A DNA stretch of 64,000 nucleotides, taken from assembly GCF_003234815.2 (NCBI RefSeq), contig NZ_CP126279.1:1922001-1986000 (forward strand), given 5' to 3'. The DNA is from Curtobacterium sp. MCBD17_035 (GTDB lineage Bacteria; Actinomycetota; Actinomycetes; Actinomycetales; Microbacteriaceae). Positions 35,787-45,995 of the stretch are shown piece by piece (the first letter of the stretch is position 1; every line of letters starts with the position of its first letter). The notes beneath the pieces were generated by a model. That model had not been told where the DNA came from, made no database searches, and saw only the letters and a list, made by a program, of their open reading frames with translations. The position numbers and the translations under genes are program-made.

Positions 35787-38111
35787 TTACTCCTGGTGGC
35801 CGTTGTGGCCGCTCGTCGCGGGCACCGACTTCTGGACCTGGACGAGGAACTCGACGTTCGACTGCGTCTCACGCAGGTTCCGCAGCACGATCTCGAGCGC
35901 CTGCTGCGGATCGAGACCGGCGAGCGCCCGACGGAGCCGCCAGGTGATCTTGACCTCGTCGTTCGAGAGCAGCATCTCCTCGCGACGCGTGCCCGACGCG
36001 TTCACGTCGACCGCAGGGAAGATCCGCTTGTCCGCCAGGTGGCGGTTCAGCCGGAGCTCCATGTTGCCGGTGCCCTTGAACTCCTCGAAGATCACCTCGT
36101 CCATCTTCGACCCCGTCTCGACGAGCGCGGTGGCGAGGATGGTGAGCGAGCCGCCGTTCTCGATGTTCCGTGCCGCGCCGAAGAACCGCTTGGGCGGGTA
36201 CAGCGCCGACGAGTCGACACCGCCGGAGAGGATCCGGCCCGACGCCGGGGTCGCGAGGTTGTACGCGCGGCCGAGGCGGGTGATCGAGTCGAGCAGCACG
36301 ACGACGTCGTGACCGAGCTCCACGAGCCGCTTCGCCCGCTCGATGGCGAGCTCGGCGACGGTCGTGTGGTCCTCGGCGGGACGGTCGAACGTCGAGGCGA
36401 TGACCTCGCCCTTGACCGTGCGCTGCATGTCGGTGACCTCTTCGGGACGCTCGTCGACGAGCACGACCATGAGGTGGACCTCGGGGTTGTTCTTCGAGAT
36501 GGCGTTCGCGATGGCCTGCAGCGCGACCGTCTTACCGGCCTTCGGCGGCGAGACGATGAGGCCGCGCTGGCCCTTGCCGATCGGCGACACGAGGTCGATG
36601 ATCCGGGTCGAGAGCTTGCCCGGCTCGGTCTCGAGGCGCAGGCGCTCCTGCGGGTAGAGCGGGGTGAGGTCCCCGAACTCGACCCGCGCGGCGGCCTCGT
36701 CGACCGTCTGGCCGTTCACGGAGTCGACCTTGACGAGCGCGTTGTACTTCTGGCGGCCCTGGTGGTCGTTCTCGCGCGGCTGCTTGATCGCGCCCACGAC
36801 GGCGTCGCCCTTGCGCAGGTGGTACTTCTTCACCTGTCCGAGGGACACGTACACGTCGCTCGGCCCGGCGAGGTACCCCGTGGTCCGCACGAACGCGTAG
36901 TTGTCGAGGACGTCGAGGATGCCCGCGATCGGGATGAGGACGTCGTCCTCGGTGATCTCCGGCTCGAAGTCGTCGCCCTGACCGCCGCGCCCGCGCTTGC
37001 GGTCGCGCTGGCGTCGGGAGCGGGACTCCTCCTGCTGCTGCTCCTGCTGGCTGCCGCGACCGTTGCCGCCCTGGCCCTTGGCCTGGTCGCGCTGGCCGTT
37101 CTGCTGCCCCTGGTCACCCTGGGAACGGGCCTGCTCCTGCTGGCCCCGGCCCTGCTGCTGCTCCGCACCCCGGCCGACACCGTTCTGGCCGCCACCGTTC
37201 TGGCCGGCACCGTTCTGGCCGCCACCGTTCTGGCCGGCCGCGTTCTGGCCGGCGGTGTTCTGGGCCGCGCCGTTCTGGCCCGCCGTCGTGCCGCCGTTCT
37301 GCGCGTCGGCATTCTGGCCGCCACCGTTCTGGCCCTCTGCGCCGTTGCGGTCACGGTTGCGCCCACGACCACGGCTGCGGCGACCGCGGCGTTCGCCCTG
37401 CCCCTCACCCTGACCGTCGGCCTGAGCGTCGGCGCCGGCCTGTTCCGACGGCTGGCGGTCGGTGCCCTGCGGCTCAGCCGGCGAGCCGGTGCCGCCCTGC
37501 TCGACGATGTCGGCGGTGTCGGCCTCCACCGCGGATCCGGCGTCGGCCGGGGCGGTCGTCGTCGGGGCCTCGGTCCCAGCGGCCGGGTCCTGGCTGGTGG
37601 CACGGCGGCGACGCCGCGGCGTGCCCTCCTGCTGGGCGTCGCGCTCCGCGCGGACGGCGTCGAGTCCGGCGAGGAGGTCCTCGGTGCCGGTGTGGCCGGC
37701 GTTGGCGTGGGTGCCGGCGGGCGTGGGCTCGGTCGAGACCGTGCCGCCGCTCGTGGCTCGACGCGACCGCCCGCGACCGGTGGCGACGGCACCGGCCGGG
37801 GCGAGGTCGGCGCTGTCCGTGACCTCGGCGCCCGCGTCGTGGTGCTCGTGGCGGGCCGGCGCGGCGGTCTCGGAGACGGCGGCGGCCTCGCTGCCGGTGG
37901 CCGACTCGGGCTCGCCCGTCGGGTGCACCTCGGTCGGTGCCGACTCGGCGCGCTTGTCCTCGATCGCGGCAATGAGGTCACCCTTGCGGAGCTTGGAGAG
38001 GCCGCCGATGCCGAGGCCGGCGGCGATGCGCTGGAGCTCCGGGAGGCGGAGTGCCCGCAGGTCGGCTGTGGTGTCCGCCGCGGAGCCCGCAGCGGTGGTG
38101 ACGTCGGTCAA
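35787..38111 (-). CDS. rho: Transcription termination factor Rho with large Asn/Gln/Gly-rich insertion
   Basis: This 774-residue Rho is a hexameric RNA-dependent ATPase that ends transcription. The N-terminal ~50 residues form the usual helical module (LRALRLPELQRIAAGLGIGGLSKLRKGDLIAAI). A ~280-residue disordered insertion, rich in Gln, Asn, Gly and Arg, follows. The RNA-binding cold-shock-like domain begins with GILDVLDNYAFVRTTGYL. The ATPase domain has Walker A PPKAGKTV (near residue 520), VVLVDERPEEVTDM and SGGVDSSALYPPKRFFGAARN. The start is TTG 38111, supported by AAAGGA eight bases upstream and by no better codon. Such insertions are known in actinobacterial Rho and add RNA-binding ability. 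Confidence 0.96.
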   Translation of the reverse strand: MTDVTTAAGSAADTTADLRALRLPELQRIAAGLGIGGLSKLRKGDLIAAIEDKRAESAPTEVHPTGEPESATGSEAAAVSETAAPARHEHHDAGAEVTDSADLAPAGAVATGRGRSRRATSGGTVSTEPTPAGTHANAGHTGTEDLLAGLDAVRAERDAQQEGTPRRRRRATSQDPAAGTEAPTTTAPADAGSAVEADTADIVEQGGTGSPAEPQGTDRQPSEQAGADAQADGQGEGQGERRGRRSRGRGRNRDRNGAEGQNGGGQNADAQNGGTTAGQNGAAQNTAGQNAAGQNGGGQNGAGQNGGGQNGVGRGAEQQQGRGQQEQARSQGDQGQQNGQRDQAKGQGGNGRGSQQEQQQEESRSRRQRDRKRGRGGQGDDFEPEITEDDVLIPIAGILDVLDNYAFVRTTGYLAGPSDVYVSLGQVKKYHLRKGDAVVGAIKQPRENDHQGRQKYNALVKVDSVNGQTVDEAAARVEFGDLTPLYPQERLRLETEPGKLSTRIIDLVSPIGKGQRGLIVSPPKAGKTVALQAIANAISKNNPEVHLMVVLVDERPEEVTDMQRTVKGEVIASTFDRPAEDHTTVAELAIERAKRLVELGHDVVVLLDSITRLGRAYNLATPASGRILSGGVDSSALYPPKRFFGAARNIENGGSLTILATALVETGSKMDEVIFEEFKGTGNMELRLNRHLADKRIFPAVDVNASGTRREEMLLSNDEVKITWRLRRALAGLDPQQALEIVLRNLRETQSNVEFLVQVQKSVPATSGHNGHQE
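37181..37333. repeat. Degenerate 15-bp tandem repeats in rho
   Basis: About ten imperfect 15-bp units of the type GTTCTGGCCGCCACC follow each other. In the rho frame they encode QNGGG, QNGAG, QNAAG-like pentapeptides at about residues 259-310. The unit length keeps the frame, so copy number can change without breaking the gene. Confidence 0.8.
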
Positions 38112-38287
38112 GATGGATTTCCTTTCGGACCGCAGAACGCGGAGAAATTCGCCGTCCCCCGCGCGGGTACGCCACGACCGCCGTTCAGACGACGATCGGG
38201 AGACGGCTTCTGAAAGAGATGGTTCCCGATGCACCGGGCCCTGGGGATCCGCAGGACGTCAGACGCGGGCGATCGGGTTGTTCGCGA
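38112..38287 (-). promoter_or_regulatory. Rho leader / thrB-rho intergenic region
   Basis: This 176-base region upstream of the rho TTG start contains AAAGGA as ribosome binding site. I see no clear -10/-35 pair and no strong hairpin with a U-run after thrB. In several bacteria rho is autoregulated through its leader, and this long leader would allow it. That is an inference only. Confidence 0.3.
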
Positions 38288-39316
38288 TCACTTCGAGACG
38301 GGTACGACGAGCGGCACATTCGCCCCTGGGGCCGGGTGCGGCACCACTGTAGCACCTCCGAGGTCGACGGCGAGCATGAGCGGCGTCCAGGACGTGTGCG
38401 CGTGTCGCGCCACGAGATCGGCCGCCCGGAGGCGCTGCGCCGGGTCGCTCCCGAGCACGAGGAGGCTCGGTCCGGCCCCGCTGACGACCGCCGCGAGCTC
38501 GTGCTCGCGGAGCATCCGGATCAGCCCGTCGGTCTCGGGCATGGCGCTCGCGCGGTAGCTCTGGTGGAGGCGGTCCTCCGTCGCCGCGAGCAGCAGCTCC
38601 GGGCTCTGGATGAGGGCGGCGACGAGCAACGCCGACCGCGACACGTTGAAGGCAGCGTCGGCATGGGGCACGGATGCGGGCTGGAGGCTCCTCGCCAGCT
38701 TGGTCGAGAGCGTCGACGTGGGGACGAACACCACCGGTGACACCCCGCGGTGCACGAGGAGGCGCTTGTACGCCGGCCCGTCGGGTGTCATCCACGCGAT
38801 CGTGAGACCACCGAAGAGCGCCGGGGCGACGTTGTCCGGATGCCCCTCCATCTCGGTCGCGACGGCGAGCATCGTGGACGCGGAGAGCTCGGTGACGCCG
38901 TCGAGCAGGCCCCGCGCCGCCATGAGCCCGGCGACGATCGCGGCCGCCGACGAACCGAGCCCGCGACCGTGCGGGATCGCGTTCGTGGCGCGGAGTTCGA
39001 GTCCGGGCTGCTCGACGCCGGCTGCCGCGAACCCGTGACGGACCGCTCGCACGACCAGGTTCGTCTCGTCCTCCGGTACCTCGCCGGCGCCGACGCCCGA
39101 CACCGACACGACGAGCCCCGGCTCGGGCAGCACCCGGACCGTGACCTCGTCGTACAACGACAGGGCGAGCCCGAGCGAGTCGAACCCGGGCCCGAGGTTC
39201 GCCGTGGTGGCGGGGACACGGACGACGACGGTCCGTCCGGCCGGTGCAGTTCGGAGACCGCCGCCGGACCGGGACGGCGTCTCCTGCCGATCGTGTCCGG
39301 GGCGGTCCGCGCTCAC
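38288..39316 (-). CDS. thrB: Homoserine kinase
   Basis: This 342-residue GHMP kinase phosphorylates homoserine in threonine synthesis. It has the N-terminal [26 protein letters not shown] motif, the ATP-binding [18 protein letters not shown] motif and the C-terminal [12 protein letters not shown] motif. The GTG start at 39316 overlaps the thrC stop as GTGA. An extra ~30-residue polar N-terminus is present. It is last in the hom-thrC-thrB operon and precedes rho. Confidence 0.96.
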   Translation of the reverse strand: MSADRPGHDRQETPSRSGGGLRTAPAGRTVVVRVPATTANLGPGFDSLGLALSLYDEVTVRVLPEPGLVVSVSGVGAGEVPEDETNLVVRAVRHGFAAAGVEQPGLELRATNAIPHGRGLGSSAAAIVAGLMAARGLLDGVTELSASTMLAVATEMEGHPDNVAPALFGGLTIAWMTPDGPAYKRLLVHRGVSPVVFVPTSTLSTKLARSLQPASVPHADAAFNVSRSALLVAALIQSPELLLAATEDRLHQSYRASAMPETDGLIRMLREHELAAVVSGAGPSLLVLGSDPAQRLRAADLVARHAHTSWTPLMLAVDLGGATVVPHPAPGANVPLVVPVSK

Positions 39317-40395
39317 CGAGGCGCCCCGACCAGGCCGAGCACGTCCGCCACGGCCGCGGTGTCCACGGGCACGGTCGTCGGCGTGACGTCGGTGCCCTCG
39401 GGGCCGCGCAACGCCCACTGCGGGTCCTTGAGACCGTGGCCGGTCACGGTGAGGACGACGCGCGCGCCACGCGGGACCGCGCCGGCCTCGGCCTGCTGGA
39501 GCAGTCCGGCGACGCTGATGGCGGACGCCGGCTCCACGAACACGCCGACCTCGGCGGACAGGATCCGCTGCGCGGCGAGGATCGCGTCGTCCTCGATCGC
39601 GCCGAAGTGTCCGTCGGTCTCCTCGCGGGCCTCCAGCGCGAACTGCCAGGAGGCCGGGTTCCCGATCCGGATCGCGCTCGCGACGGTCTCCGGGTGCTTG
39701 ACGACCTCACCACGGACGATCGGCGCGGCGCCTGCCGCCTGGAAACCGAACATGCGCGGCAGCCGGGTCGTCCGTCCGGCGGCCAGGTCCTCGCGGTAGC
39801 CGCGCGCGTAGGCGGTGTAGTTGCCCGCGTTGCCCACCGGCAGGAAGTGGAAGTCGGGCGCGTCCCCGAGGACGTCGACGACCTCGAACGCGGCGGTCTT
39901 CTGTCCCTCGATGCGGTCGTTGTTGACCGAGTTGACGAGGTGCACGGGGTAGTTCGCCGCGAGGTCCCGGGCGATGTCGAGGCAGTCGTCGAAGTTCCCC
40001 TGCACCTGCAGCAACTGCGCGTCGTGCGCGACCGCCTGGCTCAACTTGCCCATCGCGATCTTGCCCTCGGGCACGAGCACGGCGGCGGTGATGCCGGCAT
40101 GTGCGGCGTACGCAGCTGCCGAGGCGCTCGTGTTGCCCGTCGAAGCGCAGATGACGGCCTCGGCGCCGTGCTCGACGGCCTTCGAGATGGCCATGGTCAT
40201 CCCGCGGTCCTTGAAGGACCCGGTCGGGTTCATCCCCTCGAACTTGACGTACACGTCGGCGCCCGTCCGCTCCGACAGCGCGCGGGCCCGGATGAGCGGG
40301 GTGCCGCCCTCGCCGAGGCTCACGACGGGGGTCGCGTCCGTGACGTCGAGACGGTCGGCGTACTCGCGCAGGACACCCTGCCACTGGTGGGCCAT
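39313..40395 (-). CDS. thrC: Threonine synthase
   Basis: This 360-residue PLP enzyme converts O-phosphohomoserine to threonine. The PLP Lys lies in [14 protein letters not shown], the phosphate-binding loop in [15 protein letters not shown], and [15 protein letters not shown] is also conserved. It begins with [16 protein letters not shown], typical of actinobacterial ThrC. ATG 40395 shares one base with the stop of hom (TGATG), and its end overlaps thrB by 4 nt. Confidence 0.97.
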   Translation of the reverse strand: MAHQWQGVLREYADRLDVTDATPVVSLGEGGTPLIRARALSERTGADVYVKFEGMNPTGSFKDRGMTMAISKAVEHGAEAVICASTGNTSASAAAYAAHAGITAAVLVPEGKIAMGKLSQAVAHDAQLLQVQGNFDDCLDIARDLAANYPVHLVNSVNNDRIEGQKTAAFEVVDVLGDAPDFHFLPVGNAGNYTAYARGYREDLAAGRTTRLPRMFGFQAAGAAPIVRGEVVKHPETVASAIRIGNPASWQFALEAREETDGHFGAIEDDAILAAQRILSAEVGVFVEPASAISVAGLLQQAEAGAVPRGARVVLTVTGHGLKDPQWALRGPEGTDVTPTTVPVDTAAVADVLGLVGAPR

Positions 40396-41726
40396 CAGGC
40401 TCCCTCTACTCTCAGGACACTCGTGACCGCGGCCACGACGGGTTCGGCTCGGAGTGCCACCACGGTCGCCGCGAGGTCGTGCTCGCGGGCCCGGTGCGTG
40501 CCGATCACCAATGTAGCGGTGGCCCCGGGGGTGCCCGCGTCCGACGCCGGGGCAGCCCCGGCCACGGTCTGCTCGACGGTCTCGACGCTGACCGAGTGCC
40601 GCGCGAGGACCCCCGCCACGGTGGACAACACGCCAGGGGCGTCCGTGACGCGCATCGTGATCTGGTACCGGGTCGAGACGACGCCGATCGGGAACACCGG
40701 CAGGTTCGACTGCGTCGACTCCGCCACACCGGGTCCGCCGATCACGTGCCGCCGTGCCGCCGACACGAGGTCGCCGAGCACGGCCGACGCGGTCTCGACG
40801 CCGCCCGCGCCGGCCCCGTAGAACATGAGGTCGCCGGCGGCCTCGGCCTCGACGAAGACGGCGTTCTTCGGGCCGTGCACGGCTGCCAGGGGGTGCCCCT
40901 CGGGCACGAGCGCCGGGTACACGCGTGCGCTCACGCCCTCGCGGCCGTCCGCGTCGGTCAGGCGCTCGCACAGCGCGAGGATCTTGACCACGTAGCCGGC
41001 CTTGCGGGCCGCGCGGACCTGCTCGATCGTGACGCTGGTGATGCCCTCGCGGTGCACGGCGGCCAGCGGCACGGTGGTGTGGAAGGCCAGGGACGCCAGG
41101 ATCGCGGCCTTCTGGGCCGCGTCGTAGCCCTCGACGTCCGCCGTGGGGTCGGCCTCCGCGTAGCCGAGCCGGGTGGCGGTTGCGAGGGCGTCCTCGAAGC
41201 TCTCGCCCTCGCGGTCCATCCGGTCGAGGATGAAGTTCGTCGTGCCGTTGACGATGCCCATGATGCGGTCGATGCGGTCCCCGGCGAGCGAGTCGTGCAG
41301 CGGCCGGATGATCGGGATGGCCCCCGCGACCGCCGCTTCGTAGTAGAGCTGTGCGCCCACCTGCTCGGCGGCCGTGAAGAGCTCGGGCCCGTGGGTCGCG
41401 AGCAACGCCTTGTTGCCGGTGACGACGTCGGCGCCGGAACCGAGTGCCTGCAGCACGAGGGTCCGGGCCGGTTCGATGCCGCCGATGAGCTCGACGACGA
41501 TGTCCGCGCCGAGGATGAGCGACTCGGCGTCCGTCGTGTACAGCGACCGCGGCAGGTCGACGTCACGGGGCGCGTCCACGTCGCGGACCGCGATCCCGAC
41601 GAGTTCGAGCCCCGCTCCCGCCCGTGACGCGAGCTCGTCGCCGTGCTCGAGCAGGAGTCGCGCCACCTGGGCGCCGACGGAGCCGGCCCCGAGGAGCGCG
41701 ACGCGGACGTTGCGGTATTCGATCAT
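40395..41726 (-). CDS. hom: Homoserine dehydrogenase
   Basis: This 443-residue NAD(P)-dependent enzyme reduces aspartate semialdehyde to homoserine. It has the N-terminal Rossmann motif [17 protein letters not shown], catalytic-domain segments [15 protein letters not shown] and [16 protein letters not shown], and [30 protein letters not shown]-terminal ACT domain (about residues 350-430) is the likely site of threonine feedback inhibition. It starts the hom-thrC-thrB operon, 41 bases after lysA on the same strand. Confidence 0.97.
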   Translation of the reverse strand: MIEYRNVRVALLGAGSVGAQVARLLLEHGDELASRAGAGLELVGIAVRDVDAPRDVDLPRSLYTTDAESLILGADIVVELIGGIEPARTLVLQALGSGADVVTGNKALLATHGPELFTAAEQVGAQLYYEAAVAGAIPIIRPLHDSLAGDRIDRIMGIVNGTTNFILDRMDREGESFEDALATATRLGYAEADPTADVEGYDAAQKAAILASLAFHTTVPLAAVHREGITSVTIEQVRAARKAGYVVKILALCERLTDADGREGVSARVYPALVPEGHPLAAVHGPKNAVFVEAEAAGDLMFYGAGAGGVETASAVLGDLVSAARRHVIGGPGVAESTQSNLPVFPIGVVSTRYQITMRVTDAPGVLSTVAGVLARHSVSVETVEQTVAGAAPASDAGTPGATATLVIGTHRAREHDLAATVVALRAEPVVAAVTSVLRVEGA

Positions 41727-41767
41727 GGGGGTTCGTGTACCTCGTGCGGGTCGGGCGCGGACGGTGG

Positions 41768-43318
41768 TCAGGATGCGTCGCCGCGGACGCCGTGGGCGGT
41801 CGGGCCGCCGAAGGCGCCGCCGCTCGGGACGAGGCCGGCGTCGCGGGCGAGCAGGTCGTCGACCGTTTCGCCCCGCACGAGGATACGGGCGACGCCGTCG
41901 GCCACCGCCACCACCGCCGGGCGCGCCACGTGGTTGTAGTTGCTCGAGAGGCTCCAGCAGTAGGCGCCGGTCGCCGCCACCGCGAGCAGGTCACCCCGGT
42001 GGACGTCACCCGGCAGGTAGTCGTCCCGCACCACGACGTCGCCGCTCTCGCAGTGCTTGCCGACGACGCGCACGAGGGCCGGGGCGGCGTCGGAGGTGCG
42101 GGCGAGCCGGGCCGTGTAGTCCGCGTCGTAGAGCGCGGGCCGCGCGTTGTCGCTCATGCCCCCGTCGACGCTCACGTACGTCCGGACGGCGGTCGGTCCG
42201 AGGGGACGGTGCTCGGCGGTCTCGACCGGTCCGTGCGGCGCCTCCTCGGCACGCACCGGGTCCTCCGCTCCGGACCCGTCGCCCGGTGCAGCGGTCGAGG
42301 CGTCGAGTGCGAGTTCGACGGGCTTGACGGTACCGACGCGGTAGAGCGTGATGCCGGGCGGCCCGACGATGTACCGCCCGGGTTCGACGGCGACGACCGG
42401 CACGGGGACGTCCCGTGCCGCGCAGGCGTCCGCGATGATCCGTGCGAGGGCCTCGGCGATGTCCTCCGGCTCGAACGCCCGGTCCGACTCGGTGTAGTCG
42501 ATGCCCCAGCCACCACCGAGGTTGAGCTCCGGCACGGGCCCCTCGGCGGCGAGGGCGGCGTGGACCTCGACGAGGCGACGGGCGGCCTCGCGGAACCCAC
42601 CCTCGTCGAAGATCTGCGACCCGATGTGCGAGTGGAGCCCGACGAACGCCAACGCCGGCTCCGCCCGGACCGCCCGGCCCGCGGCGACCGCCTCGGTCAG
42701 GGGGATGCCGAACTTCTGGTCCTCGCGAGCGGTGGCGAGGTACTCGTGCGTCGAGGCGTGCACGCCGCTGTTGATCCGGATGCGGACGCGCTGGACCACT
42801 CCTGCGCGCTCGGCGATCCGCGCGACGCGGCCGATCTCCTCGACGCTGTCGAGCACGATCGTGCCGAGTCCGACCTCGACGGCACGCTCGATCTCGGCGT
42901 CGGACTTGTCGTTGCCGTGGAACCCGAGCCGTCCGGGATCGACGCCGCCCGCGAGCGCCACGGCGAGCTCACCGCCCGTGCAGACGTCCACGCGGAGGCC
43001 GGCCTCGGCCATCCACGCGGCGACCTGGGTCGTCAGGAAGGCCTTCCCGGCGTAGTAGACGTGCGCCGTCGAACCCACGCGGGCGAAGGCGTCCTCGAAC
43101 GCGTCACGCACGCGCGCCGCCCGGGCGCGGACGTCGGAGGCGTCGACGACGTACAGGGGAGAACCGTGGCGCGCCACGAGATCGGACGCGGTGACCCCGC
43201 CGACGACGAGGTCACCGTCGTCCGTCCGTGTCGCCGAGGCCGGCCAGATGCGGGCGACCAGGGCGTTCGGGTCGTCGGGGACGGACAGACGTGCGGGGGC
43301 GAGGGGGTTGCCGGTCAC
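41768..43318 (-). CDS. lysA: Diaminopimelate decarboxylase
   Basis: This 516-residue PLP enzyme makes L-lysine from meso-diaminopimelate. The PLP Lys is in VYYAGKAFLT, with HSHIGSQIFDEGGF, the glycine loop LNLGGGWGIDY and the C-terminal CESGDVVVRDDYLP. It is some 40 residues longer than usual because of a Pro/Ala/Glu-rich insertion before RTYVSVDGGMSDNARP. GTG 43318 is chosen because GGAAGG lies five bases upstream. A further in-frame start at 43354 has no such site. lysA next to hom and argS is the common actinobacterial order. Confidence 0.95.
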   Translation of the reverse strand: MTGNPLAPARLSVPDDPNALVARIWPASATRTDDGDLVVGGVTASDLVARHGSPLYVVDASDVRARAARVRDAFEDAFARVGSTAHVYYAGKAFLTTQVAAWMAEAGLRVDVCTGGELAVALAGGVDPGRLGFHGNDKSDAEIERAVEVGLGTIVLDSVEEIGRVARIAERAGVVQRVRIRINSGVHASTHEYLATAREDQKFGIPLTEAVAAGRAVRAEPALAFVGLHSHIGSQIFDEGGFREAARRLVEVHAALAAEGPVPELNLGGGWGIDYTESDRAFEPEDIAEALARIIADACAARDVPVPVVAVEPGRYIVGPPGITLYRVGTVKPVELALDASTAAPGDGSGAEDPVRAEEAPHGPVETAEHRPLGPTAVRTYVSVDGGMSDNARPALYDADYTARLARTSDAAPALVRVVGKHCESGDVVVRDDYLPGDVHRGDLLAVAATGAYCWSLSSNYNHVARPAVVAVADGVARILVRGETVDDLLARDAGLVPSGGAFGGPTAHGVRGDAS

Positions 43319-43417
43319 GGGGGCCTTCCGGGGTGGTACGGGGCCCGGGACCACCGGGCCGGTCCAGCCTACCGAGCCGCGGCGGGCCTCCCGGCCGGGT
43401 GGACGCGGGGCGTCACG

Positions 43418-43431
43418 ACGGGCCGACCCGT
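43418..43431 (-). terminator. Short hairpin after the DUF2993 gene
   Basis: ACGGG and CCCGT form a 5-bp stem with a 4-nt loop, beginning 4 bases past the stop of the DUF2993 gene in the direction of transcription. There is no U-run, so it is only a weak candidate. Confidence 0.3.
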
Positions 43432-43435
43432 GGGA

Positions 43436-44212
43436 TCAGGAGCACGACCCGGTCGTGCGGAGCGCGTCGTCCGACAGCGGCACGTGCGCGGCGTCGATGC
43501 GGATCGTGGCGGCCGAGGCCGTGATCGCGATCGACCGCAGACGCAGCGCGGCCGGGAGGTACCGGGCCGTGCACACGTCGACCGGCGTCCCGGAGACGCC
43601 GGGGATGCGGCCGCCGACGTCGATGCCGAGCGCGCTGTTCGTGACGCGCACCTGGTGTGGGGTGATCGTCACGCCCCGTCCGCTCGCCGCTGCGGCGACC
43701 GCGGCCGTGACCTGGTACCGGATGTCGGTGCCCAGGAAGCGGGTGCGCCCGGCGTACGCGACGCCGCCGTCGCGGAGACGGACGTCCCCCGCCACCTGGT
43801 CGAGCACGCCGGCCTGCCGCACCGCGGACGCGGTGAGACGCACCGTGCCGTCGGCGCGACCCGTCCGTCCCGTCCCCCGCACGGGCACGTCGTGCACCGT
43901 GGCGTCGAGCGCGAGCGGGACGCCGCGCACGGTCAGGTCGTGCGTCGTGACGTCGACGTCGTCGAGTCGCCCGGCGACGAGCTGCGGGATGACCACGCCG
44001 TGCGCGTCGGCGACGACGTGGCCGGCCGTGCCGGACGGGAGGGACGACTCGATCCGGTCGGCGATCGTCCGGTCGACGACGTGCCGCAGGACGAGCTCGG
44101 CGACGACCGCCAGGACGGCGAGGACCAGCACGAGGACGACCAGGACGACGACGACGCGGCGCCCGCGGCGCCGGCCCCGAGCGCCGCCGGCGGTCGCCGT
44201 CGCTGCCGACAC
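43436..44212 (-). CDS. DUF2993 (LmeA-like) membrane-anchored protein
   Basis: This 258-residue protein has an Arg-rich cytoplasmic start and one membrane helix (about residues 20-42, VVVVLVVLVLVLAVLAVVAEL). The extracytoplasmic region matches the DUF2993 family, whose mycobacterial member LmeA binds phospholipids and supports lipoglycan (LAM/LM) elongation. Conserved features are the repeated short VDVTTHDLTVRGVPL-type strands and the C-terminal GGRIPGVSGTPVDVC. GTG 44212 lies 3 bases after the argS stop, so the two are probably co-transcribed. The exact role here is unknown. Confidence 0.82.
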   Translation of the reverse strand: MSAATATAGGARGRRRGRRVVVVLVVLVLVLAVLAVVAELVLRHVVDRTIADRIESSLPSGTAGHVVADAHGVVIPQLVAGRLDDVDVTTHDLTVRGVPLALDATVHDVPVRGTGRTGRADGTVRLTASAVRQAGVLDQVAGDVRLRDGGVAYAGRTRFLGTDIRYQVTAAVAAAASGRGVTITPHQVRVTNSALGIDVGGRIPGVSGTPVDVCTARYLPAALRLRSIAITASAATIRIDAAHVPLSDDALRTTGSCS

Positions 44213-44215
44213 GCG

Positions 44216-45880
44216 CTACATCCGCTCGGGTGCGGTGACCCCGAGCATCGTCAGGCCGTTGCGGACGACCTGCCCCGTGGCGTCGTTGAGCCAGAGGCGC
44301 GTTCGGTGCAGGTCCGTCACGGGTTCGTCGCCGAGCGGCGTCACGCGGCAGGCGTCGTACCAGCGGTGGTACAGACCGGCCAGCTGCTCGACGTACCGGG
44401 CGACGCGGTGCGGCTCCCGGAGTTCCGCCGCCTGGCGCACGACGCGCGGGAACTCGGCGAGCGCGCCGAGCAGTGCGCTCTCGGTCTCGTGGGTGAGCAG
44501 CGAGCCGTCGAAGACCGACCGGTCCACGCCGCTCGCCGCGGCGTTGCGGTCCACGGCGCACGTCCGGGCGTGGGCGTACTGGACGTAGAACACCGGGTTG
44601 TCGTTCGTGCGCTTGACGAGGAGGTCGAGGTCGATGTCGATCGCCGTGTCGGATGCGAAGCGGACGAGGGCGTACCGGGCGGCGTCGACGCCGACCGCGT
44701 CGACGAGGTCCTCCATCGTGACGACGTTGCCGGCCCGCTTCGACATGCGCACGGGCTCGCCGTCCTTGAGCAGGTTGACGAGCTGGCCGATGAGGATCTC
44801 GAGGTTGACGCCGGGTTCGTCGCCGAAGGCGGCGCACATCGCCATCATCCGGCCGATGTAGCCGTGGTGGTCGGCGCCGAGCATGATGAGGTTCCGCTCG
44901 AACCCGCGTTCGCGCTTGTCGAGGTAGTACGCGATGTCGCCCGCGATGTACGCGGGCTCGCCGTCGGACTTGATCACGACGCGGTCGCGGTCGTCACCGA
45001 ACGTGGTCGTGCGAAGCCACAGGGCGCCGTCTGCCTCGTACATGTGCCCGAGCTCGCGGAGGCGGGCGATGGCGCGCTCGACGGCCTTCGACTCGTGCAG
45101 CGAGTTCTCGTGGAAGTAGACGTCGAAGTCGACGCCGAAGTCGTGCAGGGACGCCTTGATGTCGGCGAACATGAACTCGACGCCCTCGCGCCGGAAGAGC
45201 TCCTGCGCCTCGTCCCGCGGGAGGTCGGCGACGTCGCCGTCGAAGGTGGCGAGGACCCGGGCGGCGATCTCGGTGATGTAGGCACCGCCGTAGCCGTCCT
45301 CGGGGGTGGGCTCGCCGAGGGCGCTCGCGAGCAGGCTGCGGGCGAAGCGGTCGATCTGGCCGCCGTGGTCGTTGAAGTAGTACTCACGGGTGACGAGCCC
45401 GCCCTGCGCCGTGAACACGCGCGCGAGGCTGTCGCCGACCGCGGCCCAGCGGACGCCGCCCATGTGGATCGGGCCGGTCGGGTTCGCGGAGACGAACTCG
45501 AGGTCGATCCGGACGCCGTCGTAGAGGTCGCCGCGCCCGAACGCACCGCCCTCCTCGACGATGGTCCGCGCGATCGCTCCGGCGGCGGCGGCCTCGAGCG
45601 TGATGTTGATGAAGCCGGGGCCGGCGACGTCCACCGCGTCGACGCCGTCGAGCTCGGTGAGCTCCCCGGCGATCTCGGTGGCCAGCTCACGCGGGTTCGT
45701 CCCGAGGCGCTTGGCGAGCTGCATGGCTGCGTTCGAGGACCAGTCCCCGTGTGCCCGGTTGCGGGGGCGTTCGAGGGCCGCGTGGGACTCCCCCACCACG
45801 ACGGTGTCGGCGGCGCCCCGTCGCTCGACGATCCCGGCGAGGAGCGACAGGTACGCGGCGGAGAGTTCGGCTGGGGTCAC
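44216..45880 (-). CDS. argS: Arginyl-tRNA synthetase
   Basis: This 554-residue class-I aminoacyl-tRNA synthetase charges tRNA-Arg. It has an N-terminal Add1 domain, a HIGH-like motif in [23 protein letters not shown] (HMGG, a variant usual in actinobacterial ArgRS), [18 protein letters not shown], and a KMSKS-like [16 protein letters not shown] helical anticodon-binding domain ends with [27 protein letters not shown] 45880 is preceded at 8 nt by TAGACT, consistent with a near-leaderless transcript. A tRNA-Arg gene lies about 0.9 kb away. Confidence 0.97.
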   Translation of the reverse strand: MTPAELSAAYLSLLAGIVERRGAADTVVVGESHAALERPRNRAHGDWSSNAAMQLAKRLGTNPRELATEIAGELTELDGVDAVDVAGPGFINITLEAAAAGAIARTIVEEGGAFGRGDLYDGVRIDLEFVSANPTGPIHMGGVRWAAVGDSLARVFTAQGGLVTREYYFNDHGGQIDRFARSLLASALGEPTPEDGYGGAYITEIAARVLATFDGDVADLPRDEAQELFRREGVEFMFADIKASLHDFGVDFDVYFHENSLHESKAVERAIARLRELGHMYEADGALWLRTTTFGDDRDRVVIKSDGEPAYIAGDIAYYLDKRERGFERNLIMLGADHHGYIGRMMAMCAAFGDEPGVNLEILIGQLVNLLKDGEPVRMSKRAGNVVTMEDLVDAVGVDAARYALVRFASDTAIDIDLDLLVKRTNDNPVFYVQYAHARTCAVDRNAAASGVDRSVFDGSLLTHETESALLGALAEFPRVVRQAAELREPHRVARYVEQLAGLYHRWYDACRVTPLGDEPVTDLHRTRLWLNDATGQVVRNGLTMLGVTAPERM

Positions 45881-45995
45881 GGCGGTCGAGTCTACCGGGG
45901 CGTCGTCGCACGGTCCGCGCCGCGGCGACGGCTCGTGCGCGCCGCGCTGCGAGCGGGGTTCGCGCGTCGGGTACGGGGTGCGTCATCATGGTCGG

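Noticed and set aside
34827..38213. A long plus-strand frame with Leu/Ala-rich segments resembling membrane helices
   Set aside because: It is antisense to prfA and rho. The hydrophobic look comes from the Gln/Gly repeat of rho read on the other strand.
44216..45880. Non-canonical HIGH motif (HMGG) in ArgRS considered as loss of function
   Set aside because: Actinobacterial ArgRS commonly have a HxGG-type sequence here, and the KMSKS-like motif is present, so it should be active.
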